Positions 8,723 to 17,239 of a DNA stretch of 64,000 bases are shown piece by piece. How positions within the stretch are numbered: position 1 is the first letter of the stretch; every line of letters begins with the position of its first letter. This DNA is from JAJFIE01 sp964344255 (GTDB lineage: Bacteria > Pseudomonadota > Alphaproteobacteria > Rhodospirillales > Casp-alpha2). The DNA is taken from the NCBI GenBank assembly GCA_964344255.1, contig CAYFMQ010000015.1, positions 1 through 64,000 on the forward strand. The letters are read 5' to 3'. A program made the translations under genes and the position numbers. The notes beneath the pieces were generated by a model. That model did not search any database. It saw only the letters and a list, made by a program, of their open reading frames with translations, and was not told where the DNA came from.

Positions 8723-10243
8723 CTAAAGGGGCATGGCTTTCAGGACTTGCGGCAGGGCCTCGCAGAAGTCCTCCGCAATGGCGCCCGCACCAACCAGATT
8801 GCCGCATTCGCCGTGCACCCAGGCGCCGGCGCTGGCAGCTTCGAACGCGGGCAGGTCCTGCGCCAGCAGCGCGCCGATGATGCCCGCAAGCACATCGCCG
8901 GAACCGGCCGTCGCCAACTCGGCGGGCGCATTGGTGTTGATGACAGCATACCCATCAGGCGTGGCGATGACCGTATCCGGACCTTTCAGCAACACGACGG
9001 CGCCCGACAGCGTCGCCGCCGCACGGGCGCGGGTCAGCCTGTCGCCTTCGACGTTGAACAACCGGGCGAATTCCCCTTCATGGGGCGTCAACACGACGGG
9101 GCCTTCGATGGCCGCGAACAGTTCATCTGGATCGTCCTGGAAGCTGGAGATGGCGTCCGCATCCAGCAAGGCTGCCTTGCCGCTTTTCAGCGCCGCCAGA
9201 CACCGCGCCCTGGTTTCTTCGCCGACGCCGGCGCCCGGGCCCAGCACGATGGCATTGCGCCGGGGGTCCGACAGGGATTTCTCGAAGTCCTCATTTGTAT
9301 CGGCGGTCTCGACAATGGTGCCCGGATCGCCCTTGGCGTAAATCTCAAAAGCCAATGTGTGTGTCACCACGGTGACCAGCCCTGCCCCCATGCGCCGTGC
9401 CGCGCGACCGGACAGTCGCGCCGCGCCGGTCATCCTCGCCCCGCCCAGCACCAGCAGATGCCCGCGCTTGTACTTGTGCGTCTCCGCGGACAAGTGCGGA
9501 AAGACGTCGCGCCACAAGCCGGGTGTGTTTTCGGCCGTGCGGGGGCCGATTTCCTTCAAGACCGCTTCCGGCGTACCGATACCGGCGACGATGGTATCGC
9601 CGCAATAGCCACGTCCGGGATAGAGCAGATGACCGGGTTTTTTACGGAAAAACGTCACGCTTAAATCGGCCCTGGGCGCGTAGCCGGGTGCGTCTCCCGT
9701 ATCGCCGTTAACGCCGCTCGGAAGGTCGACGGCGAGGCAGCCCCGGGCCTTCGCCATGATGCGTTCCAGCAGCGCCGCCAGATCGCCTTCCACCGGTCGT
9801 GTCAGCCCGGCGCCGAACACGGCGTCGATGACGATGGAATTGTGATCCTCCGGCACATCGCACAAGGGCAGCGGATCGATGCCGCTTTGTTCACGCCACA
9901 ACCCGGCATGGTGCGCAGCGTCCCCTTTCAGGTTGTCGAAAGCGCCCATCAGATAGAGAGAAACATCCCGGCCCGCTTCTGTGAGATGGCGTGCGGCAAC
10001 GAAACCATCGCCGCCGTTGTTGCCCGGACCGCAGAGCACGGTAACGGGCGCATCGCCCGGCCAGCGCTCCAGCAGTGCGNNNNNNNNNNCCGCCACGGCC
10101 TTGCCGGCGGCTTCCATGAGAACCGGAGCCGACACCCCGGCCTCGATCGCCATCGCATCGGCCTTGTACATTTCCTCAACGGAAAGCAGGACATCCGGGT
10201 CAATGATGAACTTGTCGCCTAAAAGGTCCGTCGTTTCAGTCAT
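8723..10243 (-). CDS. nnrD: Bifunctional NAD(P)H-hydrate epimerase / ADP-dependent NAD(P)H-hydrate dehydratase (gap-containing)
   Basis: About 506 residues with two fused domains that repair hydrated NADH and NADPH. The N-terminal YjeF_N epimerase domain (about 1-215) shows CGPGNNGGDGFVAARHL. The C-terminal ribokinase-like dehydratase domain (about 225-500) shows LGPGAGVG, LTPHEGEFARLF and TAGSGDVLAG with the catalytic aspartate. Ten N at 10080-10089 interrupt the epimerase domain just after MEAAGKAVA; the frame happens to be kept across them but the true length there is unknown. It is divergent from the Nudix gene. Confidence 0.94.
   Translation of the reverse strand: MTETTDLLGDKFIIDPDVLLSVEEMYKADAMAIEAGVSAPVLMEAAGKAVAXXXXALLERWPGDAPVTVLCGPGNNGGDGFVAARHLTEAGRDVSLYLMGAFDNLKGDAAHHAGLWREQSGIDPLPLCDVPEDHNSIVIDAVFGAGLTRPVEGDLAALLERIMAKARGCLAVDLPSGVNGDTGDAPGYAPRADLSVTFFRKKPGHLLYPGRGYCGDTIVAGIGTPEAVLKEIGPRTAENTPGLWRDVFPHLSAETHKYKRGHLLVLGGARMTGAARLSGRAARRMGAGLVTVVTHTLAFEIYAKGDPGTIVETADTNEDFEKSLSDPRRNAIVLGPGAGVGEETRARCLAALKSGKAALLDADAISSFQDDPDELFAAIEGPVVLTPHEGEFARLFNVEGDRLTRARAAATLSGAVVLLKGPDTVIATPDGYAVINTNAPAELATAGSGDVLAGIIGALLAQDLPAFEAASAGAWVHGECGNLVGAGAIAEDFCEALPQVLKAMPL
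10080..10089. other. Assembly gap (10 N) inside nnrD
   Basis: A run of ten N that looks like a placeholder for an unresolved short stretch in the epimerase domain. Coding sequence continues on both sides. Confidence 0.98.
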
Positions 10244-10406
10244 GGAGATCAGAGTGTCTGTTGTTTGTTGCAGTATTTCTTATATCCGATCATACCCTCC
10301 GGCGGGTTGGCGGAAAAGACACTGTAGGGCATTCAACAAGGACGGTTTGACTCTGGAGAAATTTAGCTGAAGCTGTATCCAGTAAATTGGTGAAAGAAGA
10401 AGAGCC

Positions 10407-11048
10407 ATGACCAAGGACACCGACCTGACAATCGACGACGTGGAAATCCTGTCCGAGGAGACTCTCGTCAAAAGCTATTTCGAGACCACGGCCTATCACC
10501 TGCGCCACCGCACCCATGAGGGCGAGTGGAGCGGCGAAATGGTGCGCGAGGTGTTCCAGCGGGGCGCCGTCGTCGCCGTTTTGCCCTACGATCCGGAACG
10601 CGACTGCGTGGTCCTGATCGAGCAGTTCCGTCCCGGCGCCTATGTGGCCGCCCACCGCGAGCCGATCCTGACCGGCGCGTCGCCGTGGCTCGTTGAGGCC
10701 GTCGCCGGCGTGGTCGAGCCGGGTGAGCCGCCGGTCGACGTGGCCGTCAGGGAACTGAAGGAAGAGGCCAACTGCGAAGCGATCGATATCGTCCACGTCA
10801 TGGACTGGCATGCCTCGCCCGGTGCGGTGAACGAGCCGGTCTCGCTGTTCTGCGCCCGGGTGGACAGCAAGGACGCCCACGGCGTCCATGGGCTGGATGA
10901 CGAACATGAAGACATCCGGGTCTTTACCGTCGAGGCGGCGGCGGTCCGCCAATGGCTGGATGACGGGCGCATCCTCAATGCCACGACGGTTGTCGCGTTG
11001 CAGTGGTTCCTGCTCAATCACGACCAGATCAAGGCGCGTTGGTCCTGA
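10407..11048 (+). CDS. Nudix hydrolase, ADP-ribose pyrophosphatase type
   Basis: A 213-residue protein with a complete Nudix box at 101-123 (G101, E107, R115-E116, E119-E120), the metal-binding and catalytic motif. The preceding IEQFRPGAYV and VEAVAGVVEPGE blocks are typical of the ADP-ribose pyrophosphatase (NudF/TrgB) group, which splits ADP-ribose to AMP and ribose 5-phosphate. It is transcribed away from the NAD(P)H-hydrate repair gene, a plausible link through nicotinamide-nucleotide housekeeping (inference). The ATG at 10407 is preceded by GAAGAAGAG. Confidence 0.9.
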   Translation: MTKDTDLTIDDVEILSEETLVKSYFETTAYHLRHRTHEGEWSGEMVREVFQRGAVVAVLPYDPERDCVVLIEQFRPGAYVAAHREPILTGASPWLVEAVAGVVEPGEPPVDVAVRELKEEANCEAIDIVHVMDWHASPGAVNEPVSLFCARVDSKDAHGVHGLDDEHEDIRVFTVEAAAVRQWLDDGRILNATTVVALQWFLLNHDQIKARWS

Positions 11049-11144
11049 TTTCGGCTGAATACAGTTCAATTCCGGTTGATTACAGGACGCTTATGATTAT
11101 ATTTGCCTTCCCTACATTTCACACAATTGAACAGGTAATTCGCC

Positions 11145-12143
11145 ATGAATGTACGCAAGGGTTTCGTTGATACCATCGGTAATACACCGCTGATTCGTCT
11201 GCGCCGGGCGTCAGAGGAAACCGGATGCGAGATTTATGGCAAGGCCGAGTTCCTGAATCCGGGAAGCTCCGTCAAGGACCGTCCCGCCCTGTCCATCATC
11301 CGCGATGCGGAACGACGCGGCGCGCTTCAGCCGGGCGGCCTGATCGTCGAGAGCACGGCGGGCAACACAGGCATCGGCCTGGCGCTGTGCGCCAACGCGC
11401 TCGGCTATCGCACCAAGATCGTCATGCCTGACAGCCAGAGCCAGGAAAAGAAAGACGCGCTCAAGCTGTTCGGCGCCGATCTCGTCGAGGTGCCACCGGT
11501 CCCCTACTCCGATCCCAACCAGTACCAGCATGTGGGCCGCCGCATGGCGGAGGAACTGGCCGAGACGGAAGAGAACGGCGTGATCTTCGCCGATCAATGG
11601 AACAACCTGGCCAACCGCAGGGCGCATTACGAAACCACGGGCCCGGAAATCTGGGAACAGACGGACGGCAAGATCGACGGTTTCATCTGCGCCATGGGCA
11701 CGGGCGGCACCCTGTCGGGAACCTCGCTGTTCCTGAAAGAGCAGAGCAAGGATATCGCCATTGGTCTGGCAGATCCCATGGGCGCGGCGATGTATTCCTA
11801 CTTCACCACCGGTGAGTTGAAATCCGAAGGCGGTTCCATTTCCGAAGGCATCGGCCTCGGCCGGGTGACCCCCATCATCGAGGACATCACCGTCGACCAC
11901 GCCTGGCAGATACCGGATGAGGAAATGGTCCCCGTCGTCTACAGCCTGCTCAAGGACGAGGGCCTGTGCATGGGCGGCTCCACCGGCATCAACGTGGCCG
12001 GCGCCATCCGCCTGGCGAAGGAACTGGGCCCGGGGCACACCATCGTGACGATGCTGTGCGACCATGGAACCCGCTACATGAGCAAGCTGTTCAATCCCGA
12101 GTTCATGAAGTCCAAGAACCTGCCGGTTCCCGACTGGTTGTAA
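11145..12143 (+). CDS. cysK: Cysteine synthase family PLP enzyme
   Basis: A 332-residue fold-type II PLP enzyme making L-cysteine from O-acetylserine and sulfide. The PLP lysine is K44 in the family motif NPGSSVKDRPAL, the substrate loop is STAGNTGIGLAL (about 71-82), and the phosphate-binding glycine loop is MGTGGTLSG (about 185). The C-terminal region GLCMGGSTGINVAGA is well conserved. It is slightly longer than CysK of about 310 residues. It is followed after 119 bases by a mercaptopyruvate sulfurtransferase gene, suggesting a sulfur-handling pair. A cystathionine beta-synthase-type activity cannot be excluded from sequence alone. Confidence 0.9.
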   Translation: MNVRKGFVDTIGNTPLIRLRRASEETGCEIYGKAEFLNPGSSVKDRPALSIIRDAERRGALQPGGLIVESTAGNTGIGLALCANALGYRTKIVMPDSQSQEKKDALKLFGADLVEVPPVPYSDPNQYQHVGRRMAEELAETEENGVIFADQWNNLANRRAHYETTGPEIWEQTDGKIDGFICAMGTGGTLSGTSLFLKEQSKDIAIGLADPMGAAMYSYFTTGELKSEGGSISEGIGLGRVTPIIEDITVDHAWQIPDEEMVPVVYSLLKDEGLCMGGSTGINVAGAIRLAKELGPGHTIVTMLCDHGTRYMSKLFNPEFMKSKNLPVPDWL

Positions 12144-12262
12144 GCATTGGCTTTATACAACGGCCCTTTTTTTGGAACGTTTGGTGACTTCGCCACTTGG
12201 ACTCGCGCCAAGCCGCGGTTATATCTGGTCATACGAAATATTGAACGGAAGAGATAACCGCT

Positions 12263-13126
12263 ATGACTTATACAAATCCTGACGCCCTGGTTTCCACGGA
12301 ATGGCTGGCCGATCATCTTGACGCGCCCGACGTGCGCGTTGTCGATGCGTCCTGGGTGATGCCGGGATCGGAGCGGAGCACGCGGGCCGAATACGAGGAA
12401 GAGCATATTCCGGGCGCCGTTTTCTTCGACATCGACGAAATCGCCGACACGGATATCGACCTGCCGCACATGCTGCCCTCGCCGGAAAAGTTTTCCAGCC
12501 GGGTACGCAAGCTGGGCCTGGGCGACGGGGTGAGGATCGTCGTCTATGATTCGCTGGGCGGATTCATGGCGGCGCACCGGGTCTGGTGGACCTTCCGGGT
12601 CTTCGGCCACGAAGACGTCGCCGTGCTGGACGGCGGCCTGCCCAAGTGGCTGGCCGAAGAGCGCCCCATCGAGGATATCCTGCCCGTGCCGCGCGAGCGC
12701 CATTTCACGCCGCGCATGAATACCTTCCTTGTGCGCAACGCCGAACAGGTACTGGCCAATATCGAAAGCGAAAAGGAACAGCTAATCGACGCTCGGGTAC
12801 CCGACCGCTTCGCCGGCACCGGCAATGAACCCCGCCCTGGCATCCGCAAGGGCCATATTCCGGGCAGCGTGAACGTGCCGTTCATGAAAATGATGGATGC
12901 TCCCCACTTTCACGTCATGCGACCGGCGGACGAGATCAAGGCGGCCTTCGAGGGCGCAGGCGTCGACCTGGACAAACCCATCGCCACGACCTGCGGTTCC
13001 GGGGTTACGGCGTCGTGCCTGGCGTTCGCGCTGTATCTCATCGGCAACAAGGACGTTCCCGTCTACGACGGTTCCTGGACGGAATGGGGCCTCAATCACG
13101 ATTTGCCCATCGAAACCGGTAATTAG
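12263..13126 (+). CDS. sseA: 3-mercaptopyruvate sulfurtransferase
   Basis: A 287-residue tandem rhodanese protein. The N-terminal inactive rhodanese domain spans about 8-145 and the active C-terminal domain about 160-285. The active-site loop CGSGVTAS with C244 matches the CG[S/T]GV[T/S]A motif of mercaptopyruvate sulfurtransferases rather than the CRKG[VK]T loop of thiosulfate rhodaneses. Predicted reaction: transfer of sulfane sulfur from 3-mercaptopyruvate to a thiol acceptor or cyanide. It is followed after 6 bases by a GNAT gene, so they are likely cotranscribed. Confidence 0.94.
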   Translation: MTYTNPDALVSTEWLADHLDAPDVRVVDASWVMPGSERSTRAEYEEEHIPGAVFFDIDEIADTDIDLPHMLPSPEKFSSRVRKLGLGDGVRIVVYDSLGGFMAAHRVWWTFRVFGHEDVAVLDGGLPKWLAEERPIEDILPVPRERHFTPRMNTFLVRNAEQVLANIESEKEQLIDARVPDRFAGTGNEPRPGIRKGHIPGSVNVPFMKMMDAPHFHVMRPADEIKAAFEGAGVDLDKPIATTCGSGVTASCLAFALYLIGNKDVPVYDGSWTEWGLNHDLPIETGN

Positions 13127-13132
13127 GTTTTC

Positions 13133-13693
13133 ATGAGCGAAAAAGGGTCATACGAGAGCATCGTTACCTCGCTCGAGATGCGGGAACGGCCCACGTCGCC
13201 GACGCCGCCCGCGCCGGCGGAACGCATCGCGATCCTGAGGGCGGAAAGCCCGACGGTTTCTTTTTACCGTTACCTATACAACACCATCGGCGCCGAATGG
13301 CGCTGGTGGGAACGCCGCGCCATGGACGACGAAACGCTTGGCGCCATCATCGGCGACCCGGCCGTGGAGATTTACGTGCTTTATGTTCGCGGCGTGCCGG
13401 CGGGTATCTGCGAGCTGGACTGCCGCACGGCCGGCGAGGTGGAAGTCACCTATTTCGGCCTGATGCAGGAGTTCATTGGCCGCGGTCTCGGCGGCTACCT
13501 GCTGCGCTGGGGCGTGGACCAGGCCTGGGCCCGGGACCCGGCGCCGGAACGGGTGTGGGTGCATACCTGTACGGAAGACCACCCGGCGGCGCTGCCCAAC
13601 TACCAGAAGATCGGCTTCGAGCCTTACGAACAGCACACGGAAATCATCGAAGACCCGTCGCACCTGTTCGATGCTGGGGCGGATCAGGGCTGA
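13133..13693 (+). CDS. GNAT-family N-acetyltransferase
   Basis: A 186-residue GCN5-related acetyltransferase. The acetyl-CoA-binding motif A is LMQEFIGRGLGGYLLRW (about 112-128), with the preceding beta strand EVTYFGL, and the late HTCTEDHPAALPNYQKIGF block is typical of the fold. The substrate is unknown. It starts 6 bases after sseA and may act on a small sulfur compound or be unrelated. The first 35 residues are Pro-rich and probably flexible. Confidence 0.85.
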   Translation: MSEKGSYESIVTSLEMRERPTSPTPPAPAERIAILRAESPTVSFYRYLYNTIGAEWRWWERRAMDDETLGAIIGDPAVEIYVLYVRGVPAGICELDCRTAGEVEVTYFGLMQEFIGRGLGGYLLRWGVDQAWARDPAPERVWVHTCTEDHPAALPNYQKIGFEPYEQHTEIIEDPSHLFDAGADQG

Positions 13694-13764
13694 CGCCTGT
13701 TTTCCGCTTCATTAAGGCGATATACTTTTCCTAGCAGTCGCATAAGCCGGAAAAGGAGAGTCCC

Positions 13765-15144
13765 ATGGCAATCGATGCCGAACGCATGGCAGCCGGACTG
13801 ACCACGCAGGCTGAGGACAATACACGTTGGCGGCGCACGGAATGCATCAACCTGATCCCCTCCGAACAGCCCGCTTCGGCCTATGTCGATGCGTTGATCA
13901 CAGCTGATCCTGGTTCCCGGTATAACGAACACAAGCATATCAAGGCCTCGCCTCCCGACGCTCCGGACATGCGCTATTACCAGGGGACCTCCTTCATCAT
14001 GGAGAAGGAGGGCGAACTCAAGGCGGCGCTGCGTGAGCATTTCAATTGCACCCGTGTCGAAGCGCGACTCATCAGTGGCCAGATGGCCAACGATACGGTT
14101 TACGACGCCCTCAAGGCTTTCAGGAACAACCAGGCGGCAAACGGACAGCCGCGGCTTTTAAGACGGGTTCTGGTCCACGACCTGATCCGGGGTGGTCATT
14201 TGAGCGCCCAGCCCATGGGCGCGCTCAAAAACTATCTGGCCAACGATCCTGAGACGGGCAAACCGGCCGCCGACCACTTCCCGGCGCAGCCGGACAACCC
14301 CTATCGCATTGACGTGGCGGCGACCAAGGAATTGATTTTACGCACCCGCCCCGAGCTTCTGGTGTTCGGGCGCAGCGTGATTATCCACACCGAGCCGGTG
14401 CGGGAAATCGCTGAGTTCATTCACGCGGAATTCGGCCCAGACAATGTGGAACGGCCGTTGATCATGTACGATGGCGCGCATGTCTTAGGATTGCTTGGAC
14501 CTTACTTTCAGGATCCACTGGCCGAAGGGGCGGACATCGTTACCGGCTCGACCCACAAAACCTTTTTCGGGCCACAACGAGGCGTGATCCTGAGTAATAT
14601 CGAACCCGGATCACCCTTCGATCCCCTATGGCGGCTGATCGAAACGCGAACCTTCCCCGGCCATGTCAGTAACCACCATCTTGGCACCATGCTGGGACTG
14701 TTGGGCGCAACGTACGAGATGTTGAACTTCCGCGATGATTATCCAAAACAGGTTGTCGCCAATGCCAAGGCCTTCGCACACGCCCTCGCCGGTCAGGGAT
14801 TAACAATCGAAGGCGATCCCGATTGTGATTACACGGAGACCCACCAGGTTCTCCTGCGCATCGCCAAGGGTGCGGGCGGGCGCATCGCGAACCGGCTGGA
14901 GGCCAACAATATCATCACCAATTCCCAGGCATTTTTTGATGATCCCAGTTTCAATGAGGCCAGCGGCATTCGCATGGGCACGCAGGAGATGACCCGCTAC
15001 GGCATGAAGGAGGACGACTTCAGGGAATTCGCCGAGTTGTTTGCCGAAATCGTCAACGGCGACACGGCCAGCCAGGAAGACAAGTGGCGCGAAAAGGTAA
15101 AAAGCTTCCGCGCCCGCTTCACCGATATGCATTACTGTTTCTAG
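13765..15144 (+). CDS. Divergent serine hydroxymethyltransferase-like PLP enzyme
   Basis: A 459-residue fold-type I PLP protein related to GlyA. Recognisable SHMT blocks are INLIPSEQPASAY (28-40), YYQGTSFI (71-78), the YDGAHVLGL aspartate region (235-243) and the PLP lysine K265 in GSTHKTFFGPQRG. It differs from canonical GlyA at many conserved places (TTHKTLRGPRGG in canonical enzymes) and is about 35-40 residues longer. It could be a distinct aldolase or hydroxymethyltransferase, for example acting on alpha-methylserine or another beta-hydroxy amino acid, rather than the housekeeping SHMT. An AAGGAG site lies upstream of the ATG. It is convergent with the aap operon. Confidence 0.8.
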   Translation: MAIDAERMAAGLTTQAEDNTRWRRTECINLIPSEQPASAYVDALITADPGSRYNEHKHIKASPPDAPDMRYYQGTSFIMEKEGELKAALREHFNCTRVEARLISGQMANDTVYDALKAFRNNQAANGQPRLLRRVLVHDLIRGGHLSAQPMGALKNYLANDPETGKPAADHFPAQPDNPYRIDVAATKELILRTRPELLVFGRSVIIHTEPVREIAEFIHAEFGPDNVERPLIMYDGAHVLGLLGPYFQDPLAEGADIVTGSTHKTFFGPQRGVILSNIEPGSPFDPLWRLIETRTFPGHVSNHHLGTMLGLLGATYEMLNFRDDYPKQVVANAKAFAHALAGQGLTIEGDPDCDYTETHQVLLRIAKGAGGRIANRLEANNIITNSQAFFDDPSFNEASGIRMGTQEMTRYGMKEDDFREFAELFAEIVNGDTASQEDKWREKVKSFRARFTDMHYCF

Positions 15145-15150
15145 CCGCCA

Positions 15151-15184
15151 AAAAAAACCGGCCCCGAAATCAGGGAGCCGGTTT
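15151..15184 (-). terminator. Terminator after aapP, possibly bidirectional
   Basis: Arms AAACCGGC (15155-15162) and GCCGGTTT (15177-15184), extended by CCC/GGG with one bulge, form a stable hairpin. On the minus strand it is followed by eight T, so it ends the aap operon. On the plus strand only a short T stretch follows, so use by the SHMT-like gene is less certain. Confidence 0.85.
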
Positions 15185-15266
15185 ATCGTTCGGAGAAAAT
15201 CTTTCGGAGAGTTTTTATAACGCAAATGCGTCGTCGCAGATAATCCTTATCTGCTCGAGATTTGCT

Positions 15267-16064
15267 TTAGTGCGCCAGGATCTGACTCAGGAACAACTTG
15301 GTGCGGTCCGACTGCGGGTTGTTGAAGAACTCTTCCGGTTCGTTCTGTTCGATGATCTCGCCGCCGTCCATGAAGATGACCCGGTTGGCGACCTTGCGGG
15401 CAAAGCCCATTTCGTGGGTCACGCACAACATGGTCATGCCGGATTCAGCAAGGTCGATCATGGTGTCGAGCACTTCTGAAATCATTTCCGGATCGAGCGC
15501 CGAGGTGGGCTCGTCGAACAGCATGATCTTGGGATTCATGCAGAGTGAGCGCGCAATGGCGACGCGTTGCTGCTGACCGCCGGAGAGCTGGCCCGGGTAT
15601 TTCAGCGCCTGCTCGGGGATTTTCACCGTTTCCAACAATTGCATGGCTGTGGCTTCAGCTTCCGCCTTGGGCGTCTTGCGCACCCAGATGGGCGCAAGCG
15701 TGCAATTTTCCAGAACGGTTAAATGCGGGAACAGGTTGAAGTGCTGGAACACCATACCGACTTCGCGCCGCACGGCGTCGATCTGTTTCAGATCGTCCGT
15801 CAGTTCCACACCGTCAACGACGATGGAGCCCTGCTGGTGCTCTTCCAGGCGGTTGATGCAGCGGATCATGGTGGATTTGCCCGATCCTGAAGGTCCGCAG
15901 ATGACGATGCGTTCGCCCTTGTTTACCGTCAGGTTGATGTCTTTCAGGACGTGGAAGTCACCATACCATTTGTGCATGCCGGTGATCTGGATCGAGACCT
16001 CGTCGGAAATGGTCATTTCCTTGGTTGGTGTATGGAGCTCCTCGCTTGAGATCGCTTCAGACAT
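15267..16064 (-). CDS. aapP: General L-amino acid ABC transporter, ATP-binding protein AapP
   Basis: A 265-residue ABC ATPase of the polar amino acid (HisP/GlnQ/AapP) class. Walker A GPSGSGKST, signature LSGGQQQRVAIARSL, Walker B MLFDEPTSALDP and the H-loop VTHEMGFA are all present. The ATG at 16064 has a strong AAGGAGG site. It is the last gene of aapJ-Q-M-P and energises uptake across the inner membrane. The N-terminal extension of about 20 residues before the ABC fold is usual for AapP. Confidence 0.95.
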   Translation of the reverse strand: MSEAISSEELHTPTKEMTISDEVSIQITGMHKWYGDFHVLKDINLTVNKGERIVICGPSGSGKSTMIRCINRLEEHQQGSIVVDGVELTDDLKQIDAVRREVGMVFQHFNLFPHLTVLENCTLAPIWVRKTPKAEAEATAMQLLETVKIPEQALKYPGQLSGGQQQRVAIARSLCMNPKIMLFDEPTSALDPEMISEVLDTMIDLAESGMTMLCVTHEMGFARKVANRVIFMDGGEIIEQNEPEEFFNNPQSDRTKLFLSQILAH

Positions 16065-16117
16065 GATTTCCTCCTTAAACGCCCGCTTAATCTTTCTGCG
16101 GGCTCTATCAATCCGGT

Positions 16118-17236
16118 CTAGTGGCCGGTATGCAGTTTCTTTTCCAGATGCATGCTATAGCGCGACATGCCAAAGCAGAAGATCCAGAAGACAAATGCGG
16201 CGAAAAAGTACCCGGTTTCGGCGATTCCGGGTGCCAGCCAATTCGGGTTGGTCAGAGCGGACTGCACGGATCCAAGAAGATCGAACAAGCCGATGATCAA
16301 CACCAGCGTGGTGTCCTTGAACAGGCCGATAAAGGTGTTCACGATACCCGGGATCACCAGCTTAAGCGCCTGGGGCAGGACAATCAGGTTCATGGTCTTC
16401 CAGTAGGAAAGACCTAGCGCGCCGGCAGCCTCATTCTGGCCCTTGGGAATGGCCTGAAGACCGCCACGCACCACTTCGGCCATGTAAGCCGCCGAGAACA
16501 GGGCGACACCGGCCAGGGCGCGGATCAGCTTGTCGAAGTTCATGCCCTCGGGCAGGAATAACGGAAACATGACCGACGACATGAACAGCACGGTGATCAG
16601 CGGTACGCCACGCCAGAACTCGATGAACGCCGTGCACAGCGCCCTGACGATGGGCATGTCGGATCGCCTGCCGAGCGCCAGCACGACGCCGATCGGCAGC
16701 GAAGCGACGATCCCGGTTATGCCGATGACAAGGGTCAGGAACAAACCGCCCCACAAGGGCGTTTCAATCATGGCGAGGCCGAAGGCGCCGCCAACGAACA
16801 TGATGAAGGCGATGACCGGATAGACGACCAGCAGGAACAACCCGATCCATCCTTTATATGGCGTACCCGGCATGATCAGGGCAACCAGACAAGCCCCGCC
16901 AAGGATGTACATGGTGTTGATGCGCCAGAGTTCTTCATCGGGATAACGGCCGTACATGAAGACCTTGAACCACACCTTGACGAACGGCCAGCACGCAGTG
17001 TGGGTGCCGGCGCAGGCATCCTTGGAGTCTCCCGACCAGGTCGCCGAGATCAGCGCCCAGTCGAGGAAGGGCGGTACGGTTATGTAAATAATGTAGGCCG
17101 CGATCAGCGTAAGGACCGTGTTGACGGGCGACGAGAACAAGTTCTCCCTCATCCAGCCAACGAGCCCGACCGTTGAAATCGGCGGCGGCATGTCCGGATG
17201 TTCGCCCGGCGCGTATGTTTGATTTTGATCACTCAT
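16118..17236 (-). CDS. aapM: General L-amino acid ABC transporter, permease AapM
   Basis: A 372-residue inner-membrane permease of the HisMQ family with several N-terminal hydrophobic segments and the transport-coupling EAA loop GQNEAAGALGLSYWKTMNL about 90 residues from the C-terminus. It is longer than simple HisM-type permeases, as is typical for AapM, which carries additional N-terminal membrane segments. It starts 3 bases after aapQ and pairs with AapQ to form the channel. Confidence 0.94.
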   Translation of the reverse strand: MSDQNQTYAPGEHPDMPPPISTVGLVGWMRENLFSSPVNTVLTLIAAYIIYITVPPFLDWALISATWSGDSKDACAGTHTACWPFVKVWFKVFMYGRYPDEELWRINTMYILGGACLVALIMPGTPYKGWIGLFLLVVYPVIAFIMFVGGAFGLAMIETPLWGGLFLTLVIGITGIVASLPIGVVLALGRRSDMPIVRALCTAFIEFWRGVPLITVLFMSSVMFPLFLPEGMNFDKLIRALAGVALFSAAYMAEVVRGGLQAIPKGQNEAAGALGLSYWKTMNLIVLPQALKLVIPGIVNTFIGLFKDTTLVLIIGLFDLLGSVQSALTNPNWLAPGIAETGYFFAAFVFWIFCFGMSRYSMHLEKKLHTGH

Positions 17237-17239
17237 CGC

